From contig NC_092410.1 of assembly GCF_009017415.1 (NCBI RefSeq), positions 620,001 to 684,000 on the forward strand: DNA of 64,000 nucleotides, written 5' to 3'. The position numbers and the translations under genes were made by a program. This document shows, in pieces, positions 33,222-44,754 of the stretch. Every line of letters begins with the position of its first letter. Within the stretch, counting starts at the first letter, position 1. The notes beneath the pieces were generated by a model. It did not search any database. It had not been told where the DNA came from and was given only the letters and a program-made list of their open reading frames with translations. The DNA is from Aspergillus flavus. Lineage: Eukaryota; Ascomycota; Eurotiomycetes; Eurotiales; Aspergillaceae.

Positions 33222-34232
33222 ATGAGATTCCGCACGATTATACGGGATTTTGGCCCTCCGAAGGAGGTAGTAGCCTATGAATCATATAAGCCACAGGTCC
33301 CTGGGCTCGGTCAAGTGCGCATCCGTATGCTTTTGGCCTGCATCAACCCGTCAGATTTAGTGACGATATCCGGAGCTTACAGATCGAGGATCCCGCTGCC
33401 TTTCATGCCGGGATTCGAAGGCGTGGGTGTGATCGAATCAGTGGGCGCAGGGGTATCTGAGTTGCATGTGGGACAGCGGGTGTTGCCACTTGGGAGTGCA
33501 GGCGCATGGCAGGACATGAAGGTTACCGAAGAACGCTGGTGCTTCCCCGTGCCACCAGACTTAACCGATCAGCAAGCGGCCATGGCATATATCAATCCAA
33601 TGTCGGCTTGGATGATGGTACGACAATACGCGCCTAATCCATCAACAGTCGTGGCAGTTAACGCAGCCACGTCCGCTATCGGCCAGATGATTATCCGCAT
33701 GCTTAATCGCGCTGGTATACGGCCGATAGCACTGATTCGGCGGCCTGATGGCAAACGTCAACTCTCGGATCAGCTTGACCTGTCGGCTGTGATCTGCACA
33801 TCGGAAACCGGACTACGGCGTAAGCTAAGTGAGTTGAGCGGTGGCCGTGGCTTGGCAGTCGCATGGGACGCAGTTGGCGGAACCGAGGGAGATGATCTAG
33901 TACGCAGTCTTGCCCCAGGCGGAACCCTTGTTCATTATGGACTCCTCTCCGGTATACCCTTGTCATACCGTTTGCGTGAAGAGTGCCCGGATGCTCGAAT
34001 TGAACTGTATCGGCTCAGAGACTGGATCCACACGGCCAAACGCCATGAGCTACAGCGTGCGTTAGACGACATTTTTGAGCTAGTTAGGGATGGTACCGCG
34101 GCGTCAAAGGTGGCAGCTGTGTTCCCACTTTCGGATATTCGGCAGGCGCTGGAGTGCGAGGCCACCCCGGGTCGGCAGGGAAAGGTGCTGTTATCTATGT
34201 CTAATGCCATGGAAGGTACTCACTACGATTGA
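33222..34232 (+). CDS. Zinc-independent MDR oxidoreductase (quinone-reductase/enoyl-reductase-like)
   Basis: A single intronless exon encodes 336 aa. The GroES-like half has CINPSDLVTISGAYRSR and LPFMPGFEGVGVIESVGAGV; the zinc ligands of alcohol dehydrogenases are missing, as in quinone oxidoreductases and 2-enoyl thioester reductases. The NADPH-binding half has VVAVNAATSAIGQMIIRM (an altered GxGxxG-type loop, as in ETR1/MECR relatives) and GGRGLAVAWDAVGG. It reduces a C=C or C=O bond of an unknown substrate with NADPH, probably in the cytosol. The lack of introns and the close likeness to bacterial family members (PSDL...GAYR) hint at horizontal origin. It lies at the left edge of the galactan cluster, and membership is uncertain. 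Confidence 0.85.
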   Translation: MRFRTIIRDFGPPKEVVAYESYKPQVPGLGQVRIRMLLACINPSDLVTISGAYRSRIPLPFMPGFEGVGVIESVGAGVSELHVGQRVLPLGSAGAWQDMKVTEERWCFPVPPDLTDQQAAMAYINPMSAWMMVRQYAPNPSTVVAVNAATSAIGQMIIRMLNRAGIRPIALIRRPDGKRQLSDQLDLSAVICTSETGLRRKLSELSGGRGLAVAWDAVGGTEGDDLVRSLAPGGTLVHYGLLSGIPLSYRLREECPDARIELYRLRDWIHTAKRHELQRALDDIFELVRDGTAASKVAAVFPLSDIRQALECEATPGRQGKVLLSMSNAMEGTHYD

Positions 34233-35001
34233 CGCTCACATTATAAGAGCTTCTCCAAGGCTGTCTTAGCAATTTCTGCTAACTCACGATTGGATTAAAT
34301 GTCGGAACATACGTATCCTTTTCCTACCTGGGGTTGGAGCTCGCATGGTCATTATTTGGGAAGCTAGATATCTTAGACAATACGTCGGCGCTGGAACAGG
34401 AGCTACTTTGTAAGTTGCTGCCAGACAAGCTTTTGTGTCGTTAGTATCAAAATTTAGGATCGTGAATAGCACAATTAAGCAGTGTTAAAGAAGTTCAACC
34501 CTGCAGTGTTTTACCGCTTCTAAAAACTTTTATCCTTGGGTATCGTGGTCCCTAAGCTTAGGTACTACCGCCGCTAACTTTCGGCATTGTAGTCCCTAAT
34601 CTTAAAATCCGTGGTGTCTAGGATATTTATATCATTACTTTTTACTGTTAGTACTATGATCATTAACAGAATCTAGGCTCAAGCTATAAGCGTAGATCGC
34701 GTTAATAATGTTTACATACTATAGAATTACGTATTCTAGGGCCCGACTATATAGATGATATAGAAGGTGAAAGCACTTGTGACTAAAGACTATAAGTGCG
34801 TGGCTTAATGTAAGATGCCAAGGCATCGGTAAAATTATCCGTTCGCTTGATTAGTCGGCCGTAAAGGCGGTCATTACTGAGTTTGGCGTGTCTGATGGAC
34901 CCCCGTTAGAACGAAGTAATCCGCAACTACGTACTCCTACCTCGCCTCATCCGAGGAATGCAGGAGACGAATCCACCGCCGGGAATACCACCACTGGCGA
35001 C
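34233..35001. other. Intergenic, AT-rich, promoter side of the Zn2Cys6 gene
   Basis: No exon is seen. A short direct repeat, TCGTGGTCCCTAAGCTTA near 34542 and TTGTAGTCCCTAATCTTA near 34587, occurs about 45 bases apart. Confidence 0.4.
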
Positions 35002-37442
35002 ATGGAAAATGATTTGCCCAGCACTCGAAATTCGTCCGACGGATGGCCTCGGCAGTCCGGCCGTATCCGTGTGACGCGTGCCTGCGACCGCTGCAAGAAG
35101 TAAGTTGCCCTATCAACTTCGCTGTTAATACCCATCTTACTGACTTAGACCGATTTTAGGAGGAAGGTTCGGTGTAATGGCCAACAGCCATGCCGTGTGT
35201 GCACCGAGGCATCCGCCGCTTGCTCCTACAACGCCTCGTACTCCAGAGGGCGACGCCCAGCCGTTCGGTTGACTCGCTCGAGGCCTCTAGCTCAACTGAC
35301 CGCGTCTCCGCTGACTCCACGGGTTGTAAATCAAACGGCAAGCCATCCCGGGAATTCAGACGTTCTTGAAGAACCGCCGGGCGTTGTGTCCCAGGAGAGG
35401 GGATCGATGCCGCTGGGCGAGCCCATCTCTCGCACTTCACCGGAGCCAGCGCAGACCGACCTTCAAGGTCACTACGTAGGTCCTTCCTCCGGTATCTCAT
35501 TCCTCTCTCGAGTTCAAAAACGGCTCGAACAATCTGTATCATTTCCCCGAAGCTTATCTGTCTTCAACTTTGGCGACACCCCATTGCCTTACCATCATAC
35601 TGATTCTAGTACCGGGGACCCTTCACCATCCTATCTTGACCCGACATTCTGTTTGCTGCTGAACCGAGATGACACTACTCGCCTTGTTCATAGATACTTT
35701 GACTTTGCAGTTCCCGTAGATCGATTTGTGCATCGACCAACGATCGAGCAATGGATGAACGAGTTCTACGAGACTCGAGGTGTGATGCGCGATCAAGATG
35801 CTGCACCTGCACAGATCGCTGTGATTTTCATGATCTTCGCCATCGCACAGGAACATACAAGCCCAAAGCCGTCCACAGTAGAAGCCGACACGAGGTCTGT
35901 TTATCTATGTTGTTTCGAGCATCAGGTGTCCGGCAAATTCGAGTGATGCTAAGAAACGCTTCAGTGTTCGATACTTCCGGGCAGCGAATCAACAACTGGC
36001 CAAAGAGCAGGGTCCCGTGCGACTCGCAAGTGTTCAAGCTCGCCTGTGCCAATGCCTTTGGCTTCTCTCACAGTCACGCATCAACCACTGCTGGAGTCTA
36101 TTTGGGACCGTCGCTCGGCTGATTTTCGCCCTCGGTCTACATCGCAATCGACATGCCAGTTCCAGCTCCATCACTCGGCTCGAAATTGAATGCCGTCGCC
36201 GGACCTTTTGGAGTGCTTATTGTCTCGACAACTATATAAGCACGGCGCTTGGGAGGCCGAGGACGTTTAATGACAAGGACATTGATCAGAAGCTTCCTTC
36301 TTGCGTGGAGGATGAAGAGGTCCAGGACAGCATGGACGGAACTGCCTCATATGCGAGTCAAGGGCTATCAACCATGTTTGGCCCGGTTAGCTACGCAAAG
36401 TACATCCTCCTAGGAATGTAATTCTTTCGCGATCTGACACGAGTTTCAATAGGTTATCTCGGATTTTGAGTGGTATTTTGAGCGATATTTACTCTATTCA
36501 ACCTATGTCTATTACCGAGCGTTTGTCGCTCACAGCGAAGTATATGAGTGAGCTGAAGTCATGGCGCAGAGAAATGGCCGGTTTTCTCGACCGACCTAGT
36601 TTGAACGCTGCCCCATTAGTCTTAATTTATCAGAGACAGAGAAACGTCCTGAATCTTGCATACTGGCATACGGTGATTCTAACCAACCGTCCGCTCTTGC
36701 TTACCAATTTCGCCAGGTTGACGAACATCACACGGAGGTTGCTGCGGGAGCAAAATGAACGAAGGGAACAGATTGATGAAAGCATCTCTGAATGCCTCCA
36801 TGCTGCAATGGAAATTGTTACTGTTGTGGACGCGATAATCCAAGCCAAGCAACTTTTTCGGTGTTTCTGGGTAAGAATTATGGTAATGCCTCGAGAGCTT
36901 GCTAATACTAGAGTCCATAGTTCACTCCTTACTTTGCCTTCTCCGCTTCCGTGATCTTGTACGTCTACACCATACAACACAGCAAGGAGCCTGGCGACGT
37001 ATACGGGCCGTTCTTCGCAGCTGCAGAACGTTGTCAGCAGCAGATTATGAACATTGCCGAAGAGGGATCGTTGACTTCTAGGTATTGTCTGGTTTTAGAA
37101 GAGCTGCATGCAGAGGCTGTGCGGCAAATAACCCCAGTCCAGCCTTCTGTGGATCAACAAACGCAAACCCACTATGCAATGGAGATGAGGAGTGGGGATA
37201 TAGAAAACCTTACTTCTAATGTCGGGGATTTTGCAACGGAATTTGCTATGGCAGCGCCAAACCTGGTAGGCCTGGGCCCGCTGGATGATTTTCATGTCAG
37301 TCCCAGTGCTTCTCTGGAAGACCTGACTGGATGGGATCAATTTGAGTCGATGGTAAGCGCTCATGAAATCGAGAAGGTATTCTGGTATCAATCGGCTAAT
37401 CAAGACTACCGGCAGGTTTTCTCCGGCTTCAACAATCTCTAG
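35002..37442 (+). CDS. Zn2Cys6 fungal transcription factor
   Basis: Exons 35002-35099, 35160-35894, 35965-36417, 36453-36870 and 36921-37442 encode 741 aa. The binuclear zinc cluster spans the first intron: ACDRCKKRKVRCNG then PCRVCTEASAACSY, six cysteines spaced C-X2-C-X6-C-X5-C-X2-C-X6-C. The middle region (about residues 230-500) is the fungal-specific transcription factor domain, with SLFGTVARLIFALGLHRNRH and RRRTFWSAYCLDNYISTALGRPRTF. It is nuclear and likely binds CGG-containing promoter sites. ATG 35002 is the first in-frame ATG; upstream only non-ATG triplets extend the frame. It sits between the MDR and SDR genes and is the natural candidate regulator for the neighbouring galactan/galactose genes, though this is inferred from position. 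Confidence 0.88.
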
Positions 37443-38075
37443 GATTTGTAACTACCAGTATCATTGTCAAGTCCCCTCTTCTGAAAGATACCCACCTTTG
37501 TATTATGATATCATCAGTTTTGTATGAGATTATTGTCATTTCTTCTGATTCGCAAATAAGCCTTTTCGGAGCTTGTCCCGCGCAGTACTAACTACCGTAG
37601 CTCTTTCTTTTAATTTGCTGTCCTTTGCTTTCTCATTTGTCATTATCATTGTCATTTCTTTCATTATTATATTCTAATTATGATTTAGGAGAGAATTAAG
37701 ACGGGGGTTCGTCAGGAAGCTTGAACAAGTTTTCGTAAGTTGACCTGTTGCTCCAGAGTGCCACGAGCTTGCATGCACAACCACGGTTGCCATTTCCCTT
37801 CATTTATCCAGGTGATTCTCTAGCCCAAGCACTAATTATGGAGATTTCGTAGTCGAGCACGCTACCGCGGTCAGGGGGTAGTCTGTCAGTGAGCAGAACT
37901 CGTCGGATAATTTTGACCAATGGAAATTAAGAACACCTATCAACGGAAAACACCTGATGTGGAGACTCCGGTCTGAGATCCCACAAGAACGTTGTAGACC
38001 ACGTTCACTATGGAAACTTGGAGCAGCCGCTCAACCACTTGACACAAATTATTATTTTTGGTAAGCTTACAGAAA
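37443..38075. other. Intergenic, promoter side of the SDR gene
   Basis: A T-rich stretch near 37600-37680 follows the transcription-factor stop. No exon is supported. Confidence 0.45.
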
Positions 38076-38883
38076 ATGTCACTTCAGGGCAAGGTGTATG
38101 CTGTTACAGGCGGTGCGAGTGGCATAGGCTTTGCAACAGCCAAACTCATCTCGGAACGCGGGGGAACAGTGTGCATTGCCGACGTTAATGCAGATTGCCT
38201 CGGCAATGTTGAGTCGTACTTCTCTGCCAAAAGCCCCTCTGTTGAATTCATGATCACCCAAGTCGATGTTTCGAACAAACAACAGGTTGAGAACTGGATT
38301 GCCGACATTAAGACGAAATACCATCGGCTCGATGGGGCAGCCAACATTGCCGGTGTTATCGGAAAGGACCATGGGATCAAGACGGTGGCAGAATTGGAAG
38401 ATGATGAATGGAATAAAATCATCAGTGTGAATCTGACAGGAACGATGTATTGCCTCCGGGCAGAGCTCAACCACATTGTGGACGGAGGCTCAATCGTCAA
38501 TATGGCGTCCATCCATGCCACCACGGGTGAGTCTCCTCTCTTAATGGCTGGAACTCTTTCTGAAAGAACTAGGCGTGGCAAACCATGGTGCGTATGCAGC
38601 GAGTAAACATGGTGTTTTGGGTCTCACTCGAGTTGCTGCAAAGGAGAATGGTCACCGGGAAGTTAGGGTTAATGCAGTTGCTCCGGGACCAATCTATACT
38701 CCAATGATGCAAGGGTTTTATGACCGAATCGAACGACCGTCTGATGCGCCGTTTGATGACCCTATCGCTTTTAAACGGCAGGGCACTCCTGAGGAAGTGG
38801 CTAAGGTGGTTGTATTTTTGCTGGGGCCGGAAAGCTCTTTCGTGAGCGGAAGTTGTTACCCGGTTGATGGAGCCTGGGTTTGA
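38076..38883 (+). CDS. Short-chain dehydrogenase/reductase (classical SDR)
   Basis: Exons 38076-38526 and 38573-38883 encode 253 aa. The motifs are complete: TGGASGIG for NAD(P) binding, DVNAD after beta-2 (acidic, favouring NAD), NIAG in place of NNAG, catalytic Ser in IVNMASIHATTG, YAASKHG (Tyr and Lys) and the PG motif in APGPIYTPM. Classical SDRs of this length oxidise sugar or polyol hydroxyls, steroids or acyl carriers. Its position between a cluster regulator and a sugar-acid dehydratase makes a galactose or galactitol dehydrogenase role attractive but unproven. The start is the ATG right before the first beta strand. Confidence 0.88.
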
Positions 38884-39189
38884 ATGGATTGTGCTACTCG
38901 ATACGACGTTCATAACGACATGTTTCGTTACCCTGCGTTATTGAAACGGTATCTCTGTGAGCCTAGACTCTGATATTATATATCAATTCCACTCGCATTA
39001 AAGCAAGCATATGGCATGACAATCCTGCCCTTGAACACCTCATCCCTAGTATTATATATCGCTTGGTAGACAGTAGTACTACTATAATCAAATATGCAAA
39101 CTTTGATATATGAAGATCGTAATAGGTACATCTATTGTAGGTTCTTGAACAGCTTACTAGTAACTATCTCTATCCGCTGCACTGTCGTA
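38884..39189. other. Convergent 3' flanks, no gene seen
   Basis: The stretch separates the convergent SDR and dehydratase genes and probably holds both polyadenylation regions. It is AT-rich. Confidence 0.45.
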
Positions 39190-40542
39190 TTACCACTCTC
39201 GAAGCTCTCCACAAGGACCGCGAAACTCCGGAGTTGGCCAAGCTTTGGTATTCTGCGACATCTGCCTCACTTCTGCTTCGTTGATTTCAATCCCTAGGCC
39301 CGGACCAGATAAGACATCGATATGACCATCCCGCACAGCCCAAACCTCTGGATTCGTGATATAGCTTGTGATATCTTGCCCAGTGTTATTGTAGTGCATG
39401 CCTATGCCCATCTCCTGGATGGCAAAATTTGCCATTGTCGCGTTCGCATGAACACAAGCCGCCAGTGCAATGGGACCTAGCGGACAATGAGGAGCGACAC
39501 CAACATCATAAGTCTCACACATGGCGGCGATGCGTCTCATCTCGGAGATGCCGCCGATGTGACAAATATCCGGTTGGAGTATATCCACACAATTGCTTTC
39601 CAAGAATGGTCGTACGTCCCAGCGACTATAAAGTCGCTCACCGAGAGCAATTGGAACAATGGTCAACTCTGATACTTGTTTGATGCCGCCGATATGTTCC
39701 ACAAGAAGCGGTTCTTCGACGAACAGAGGTTCGTGGGGTTCCAATGCCCTCGCAAGGCGCTTGGCCATGGGCTTATGTACTCGGCCGTGGAAGTCAATAG
39801 CAACATCGATGCCCATTGCCTTTACTGCTTTGACCCTCCCCACGACCTCGTGAAGAACCGATGGTGAGTCTAACCATGCTGTGTCTCCTGTACCATTCAT
39901 CTTAACAGCATGGAACCCCTGCTGTTTGCGAGCTTGTCTATGGGACATGAGCATAAGTACGTTCCTGCATTGTTAACGGGTGACATACGCTTGAACCTGA
40001 ACATCGTCGGGCCTGTCACCCCCAATCCATGCATACACTCGAATCTTATCCCTAACCTTGCCACCCAGTAGGTGATATATGGGCACACCAAGCTTTCTGG
40101 CTACTTGTGCGTCAGCCTGTATGTCTCTTCGTTAGACCCCGGGCAGACCCAGATAGTCCAATAGGATTGTGACTGCTGCTACAGACCTTTCATATCCCAT
40201 AGAGCTATATCAATTCCTGACAGCGCACTCATAAACACAGGCCCGCCACGGTAGAAGCTACCGCGCCACGAGAGCTGCCAAATATTTTCAATGTCCCTAC
40301 AACCATGTTTAGAACCGGTAAAAAAAATGCGTGATAAAGGACGGTCGCTCAAAGGAACCCACTGACTCCGCGTCTAATCCCTTGTATCTCTCAAACCAGG
40401 CATCTAGGCAGCCTTCTACGGCATTAGTGTGCCCCTCGAGGGAAGCTTCCCCCCATCCACAGGCGCCTGTTTCGTCTGTGATTTTCACAAAGAGCCACCG
40501 CGGAGGAACGCGAAAATATTCCATAGACACGATTTTGCCCAT
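39190..40542 (-). CDS. Enolase-superfamily sugar-acid dehydratase, D-galactonate-dehydratase-like
   Basis: Exons 40542-40367, 40296-40187, 40100-39989 and 39937-39190 encode 381 aa, essentially the length of bacterial DgoD. The N-terminal lid has [21 protein letters not shown] and [20 protein letters not shown]. The barrel carries DgoD-type residues: Asp and His in AIDFHGRVH, Glu in PLFVEEPLL, Glu in [11 protein letters not shown] and His in [13 protein letters not shown]. It would dehydrate a galactonate-type sugar acid to a 2-keto-3-deoxy acid in the cytosol, with Mg2+. Fungal GaaB-type L-galactonate dehydratases are related but longer. The second and third exons were placed by forcing frame and homology to agree; all borders are GT-AG. 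It lies divergent to an MFS sugar transporter and convergent to an SDR, which fits an oxidative galactose route. Confidence 0.87.
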
Positions 40543-40713
40543 GATGATTGATTCACCTACTTGAGATGTTGTACAGTAGTGGTAGAGCCAGGGAAAATGG
40601 AGATAATAAGATAATATAAACAGTAATTAGGGAGACAATAGTGGTTAGTTCCGGGTTCAAGTCCGTATCTTGAGTATCGGATAACTCAGCCCCGATAACC
40701 ATCTGCTGCTTTT

Positions 40714-40753
40714 CCGTCCATATCCGTCCACATCCCTTTACATCCGTCCACTA
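40714..40753. promoter_or_regulatory. 10-bp tandem array CCGTCCAYAT x4
   Basis: Four consecutive 10-bp units (three CCGTCCA and one degenerate CCCTTTA, each followed by an AT/CT spacer) lie about 170 bp upstream of the dehydratase start in the divergent dehydratase/transporter region. The ten-base period puts each unit on the same helix face, so a regulator binding array is plausible. Confidence 0.4.
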
Positions 40754-41972
40754 ACATGAGGTTAAACCTTCTCCTATTCCATAGCGTTATGATTCCTGTT
40801 TAATATTAATAGAGGCGTGGGTACCGAATGTACGAAAGTCATCTCTAAGCTGATATAATTTCCACATCCGTTATCAGGAGAGTACTAGCGAGCTCCATGC
40901 TGTCTTGTGCTGTTTAGCCATGCAATTAAAGTCAATATAAGTAATGTTTCTGGCGCGTAGACGGATTTATGAAACCGAGTAGGCGTATTCTCTCTTTAAT
41001 ACCTATTAGTGCCCAGGGAGCGTTTGTCAATTCTGCTACTAAAGTACGGACGAGGGATTTCCTTCGTGTTAATTTAACTTTAACTTGGCTACGGACCCTT
41101 ATTCCAAAAGCAGTCATGTTACCCAGTCAGAACTCGTCATTGCTGTTCACTATGTGGCCATTGCTTCTAAATGTTACTTTTATAGAGGCTCGAAGCGATC
41201 GAGGTATCCGTACGCTTCAGTCCCTCTGTTCAATATCGTGATGTCGTACTTGAAATTAGCCGAGATGCTCTTGGAGGCTCGTAGCCCTCTATATTTGCCG
41301 TCACATGGACAGGTTCCTTCAATACAATAGAGCTAACCAAGCTGAGACTTTTTAGGGACACCATGTGGAGTAGTCGACCAAACGAATGCTAGGTTTATAT
41401 TCTTTGTGGGGTAGCTAATGGTCCTGCGACTGACCAATACCGTATCTCAAGATCTGACGTGAATGGGGCATCCCAACCGCGGTGGACACGTAGAATAAAC
41501 AAGGCTAATAGTGTTCGGTGAGGAAGCGAACCTATTTTGATATCGACCTATTGGTGCACCTTCACTCTTTTGCGCGTCTTGTGATATTCAACCTAGTACA
41601 ACTGAAGATATTAATTGTTCCGATGGATGGAAAGGCCAGGTTGCCATTGGTGCATGAGTTCCGTACTGTTCTGAATCCGACGGATGAACGAGTCCAGCGT
41701 TTGGCTGGCGTTGAAAGATATCACGGAGTCGACTAAACCCTCTCAATGTACTCATTGCCCGGGATTGTGCCCTAAACTCCTCGGACATGGCTGTCGGATC
41801 GCCATCTCAGACCAAATCACCTCTTCCAATTTCATGGTCTTAAAGCCCTTTTACCCCTCGATTGGGGCTGCGAAGTATTATTATCATTATTTCAGCAGCT
41901 ACTATCAACGGCTTTCTGCCCCCATATTGACTTAATGCCCATTCCCTTGCCTCCAAGGAACAAATAATTATC
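40754..41972. other. Divergent dehydratase/transporter intergenic region
   Basis: No exon is supported in this 1.2 kb. It should include the promoter of the sugar transporter. Confidence 0.45.
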
Positions 41973-43716
41973 ATGACTACTGAAAATGGCATTGGGGAGT
42001 CGGGCTTGTCTACGATCGAGGCACCCATCACCTGGAAGGCCTATCTTGTTTGCGTGTCGGCTGCGTTTGGTGGCATCTTCTTTGGCTACGACATCGGTTG
42101 GATGTCTGGCGTTCTAGGCATGCCATACGTTATCCAGCAATATACGGACATGGAGTATGACTTCAACGCCGGTACCCCCGTTGATTCCTCTCATTCGTTC
42201 GCCATACCCTCTTCCGACAAGTCCCTTATGACTTCGATTCTGTCCCTTGGAACGTTCCTTGGTGCGATTGTTGCTGGCGATCTAGCTGACCTGTGGGGCC
42301 GCCGCATCACCATCCTCATCGGCTGCGCCATCTTTAGCTGCGGCGTCATCCTCCAAATCTCCAGCAGCGGCCAACTCGCTCTTATGACTATCGGACGTCT
42401 GGTCGCTGGTCTGGGCGTCGGATTCGAATCTTCAGTCATCATCCTCTATATGTCTGAAGTAGCGCCGAGGAAGATCCGGGGTGCTGTTGTTTCCGCTTAT
42501 CAGTTCTCCATGTCAGTCAGCCTGTGTAGACTTTGCAGTTTTCAATGTGTACTTATACAGAACTTAGCACTATTGGGCTTTTGGTTGCCAACTGTGTCGT
42601 TTACGCAACCCAAGGGAGAAATGACACAGGGTCGTACCGTATTCCCATCGGGGTCCAATTCCTTTGGGACATTATACTTGCTGGTGCCCTTTTCTTTCTG
42701 CGTACGACCCTATTTCCGTTCTGCCTGACATACAAACACTAACTACTACTGCAGCCGAGTCTCCCCGCTACCTCGTCAAGAAAGGAAATATTCAAAAGGC
42801 AACTGAGGCCCTTTGTTTCATTCGAGAACAACCCGACGACTCCGAGTACATTCGTGACGAACTTGCAGAAATCGTGGCGAACCATGAGTACGAGTCGCTC
42901 GTGAGCCCCGACAAGGGGTATGTTAGCTCGTGGCTGGCTTGCTTCAAGGGCCCGATCAGTAAACCCAACTCCAACATTAGAAGAACCATTGTTGGCGCTG
43001 GCATCCAGGGCATGCAGCAGCTGTCTGGCATGAACTTTATATTCTATTACGGAACAACTTTCTTTCAGCAGCTTGGAACAATCTCCAATCCGTTCCTCAT
43101 TTCCCTCATAACAACTCTTGTCAATGTTCTCACTACTCCACTAGCATTCTGGACCATCGAGCGATTCGGACGCAGGCCGTTGCTCATCTATGGTGGGCTC
43201 GGCATGTTTCTCATGCAATACATCATCGGCGCTGTTGGAACTGCACTGCCCGACAATGAAACAGCAGTCAAGGGAATGATCGCTGTCATCTGCTTCCAGA
43301 TTTTCTTCTACGCTACAACTTGGGGGCCGGCGGCGTGGGTTGTCGTGGGAGAGACCTTCTCCCTGCCAATCCGAGCACGTGGAGTCGCCATATCAACGGC
43401 TTCATGTTGGTTCTGGAACTGTGTGCTCGCTGTTATTACCCCTTATATGACTGGCGATGAGGAGGGAGCGGTTAACCTCGGGCCCAAGGTATTCTTCTTC
43501 TGGGGCTCTCTATGTCTCCTGGGTGCTTTGTTTGCCTATTTTCTTGTTCCAGAGATGAAGGGTCTCTCCCTCGAACAAGTTGATCTCATGCTTGCAGAGA
43601 CCAGCCCACGAAAGAGCGCCCAATGGGCGCCTAGGACAACATTCGCTCAGGAAATGGCTCATGTCGAAAAGACTGAGGTCACCCATATTGAGCATACCGA
43701 TCACCATGAAGTTTAG
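41973..43716 (+). CDS. MFS sugar transporter (sugar porter family)
   Basis: Exons 41973-42511, 42568-42701 and 42755-43716 encode 544 aa with about twelve membrane helices. Sugar-porter signatures are present: GYDIGWMSGVLGM in helix 1, DLWGRR after helix 2, GRLVAGLGVGFESSVIILYMSEVAP in helices 4-5, PESPRYLVKKGN before the central loop, GIQGMQQLSGMNFIFYYGTTFF in helix 7, ERFGRRPLL, and PEMKGLSLEQVD at the C-terminus. It would bring hexoses or related sugars across the plasma membrane by proton symport. Neighbours (dehydratase, galactanase, beta-galactosidase) point to galactose or galacto-oligosaccharides as cargo; this is inference. The start ATG lies just before a short cytosolic leader. Confidence 0.92.
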
Positions 43717-44650
43717 GCTGCTCTCTAGGATAGGTACCTAGGAAACCTGTCAGTTCACTACGGATGACTAAAGCATGCCGGGGGTCGAGTAGTAGCATAG
43801 CTCTTCATTTGCAACTGTGTATCTGTTTAATGGATTGGTTCATCGATGCATTCCTATTCTTCATAATGCCCCACTATATGAGAAGTAACAGTTATAATCT
43901 GCGATACGTTTCTATTATCATAGCTGGATGACTCCCCAAATACACTGGCTCGAGCTATTTGTTTCCTGACAAGTTGTCTCAATCCCGTTCGACGAAAAGA
44001 AACCATATGGCACTAGCATTGTGCCTCGTACACATTATCTCAAAATTTTGTATTGCTCTACATATATATAGTTTGCCTCGATTACTACCAGACGAAGTCC
44101 ACCCGGTTTACTTTGCCTACTCCATTCCCTCTGTAGACCCTGCCAAGAATATTGGAGGACAAACAGAGTGGACTACGGGACAGCCTCTTAAGGTTCATGA
44201 AAAATGCACAATGGAGGTGGGGATAGAAATTTCAAATTGGGATGGAGAACTCGACACCTTCCGTTTAGTTTTCCGTGCTAAGCCCTTCTTCCGGTTGGTG
44301 GAGCTTTTCCGTGTATAGTAGGGGGGAGAGAATGCGCAATATCAACATGCCGACCTGCAATATCGCCTAGCATAGCCGAAGTGCCTTGGCAATCCACATA
44401 GTTCACGAACCTCACTAGGCCGTTCCAACTAGATTAAATTATATGGTTCGGCTGGCACTGGTGGCGAAAGACGCTCACCGGTCCTTCGGTGTTATCAGAT
44501 TCAGGGATCGTTCTTACTCAGATCTTCATAAGCAGGATTTTTACTAGGTTAGCCGGTTTCAGCCAATTTCCAACATAACTGTATATCTCGAGATCACCGG
44601 AACAGAGATACTTTCTCGCAGCAAGAAAGGTTATACCTTGGACTTTTTAT
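43717..44650. other. Intergenic, no gene seen
   Basis: The gap between the transporter and the galactanase contains one 119-codon open stretch (43959-44318) without family likeness or believable domain, which I do not call. Confidence 0.45.
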
Positions 44651-44659
44651 CCATAGCAA

Positions 44660-44667
44660 TATAAATA
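44660..44667 (+). promoter_or_regulatory. TATA box of the galactanase gene
   Basis: TATAAATA lies 95 bases before the galactanase start codon. An identical octamer precedes the GH35 gene. Confidence 0.5.
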
Positions 44668-44754
44668 TCAATTACCCATTGAACCTACTACCAGTCTATT
44701 GGCAACATCCCTTGACTTTTCCCTTCACAAATTTATGCTCTACCAAAACTCATC

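Noticed and set aside
34888..35001. Extension of the Zn2Cys6 protein upstream of ATG 35002
   Set aside because: The extension has no ATG in frame; it opens only with GTG, which is not a usual start in fungal nuclear genes.
40640..40675. B-box-like GGGTTCAAGTCC with a GTGGTAGAGCC upstream, suggesting a tRNA
   Set aside because: The T stem and acceptor stem do not pair and the A-to-B distance is too long without a foldable intron.
43959..44318. 119-codon plus-strand open frame between the sugar transporter and the galactanase
   Set aside because: No domain, composition or splice context supports it, and it sits in an AT-rich intergenic region; a chance frame is more likely.
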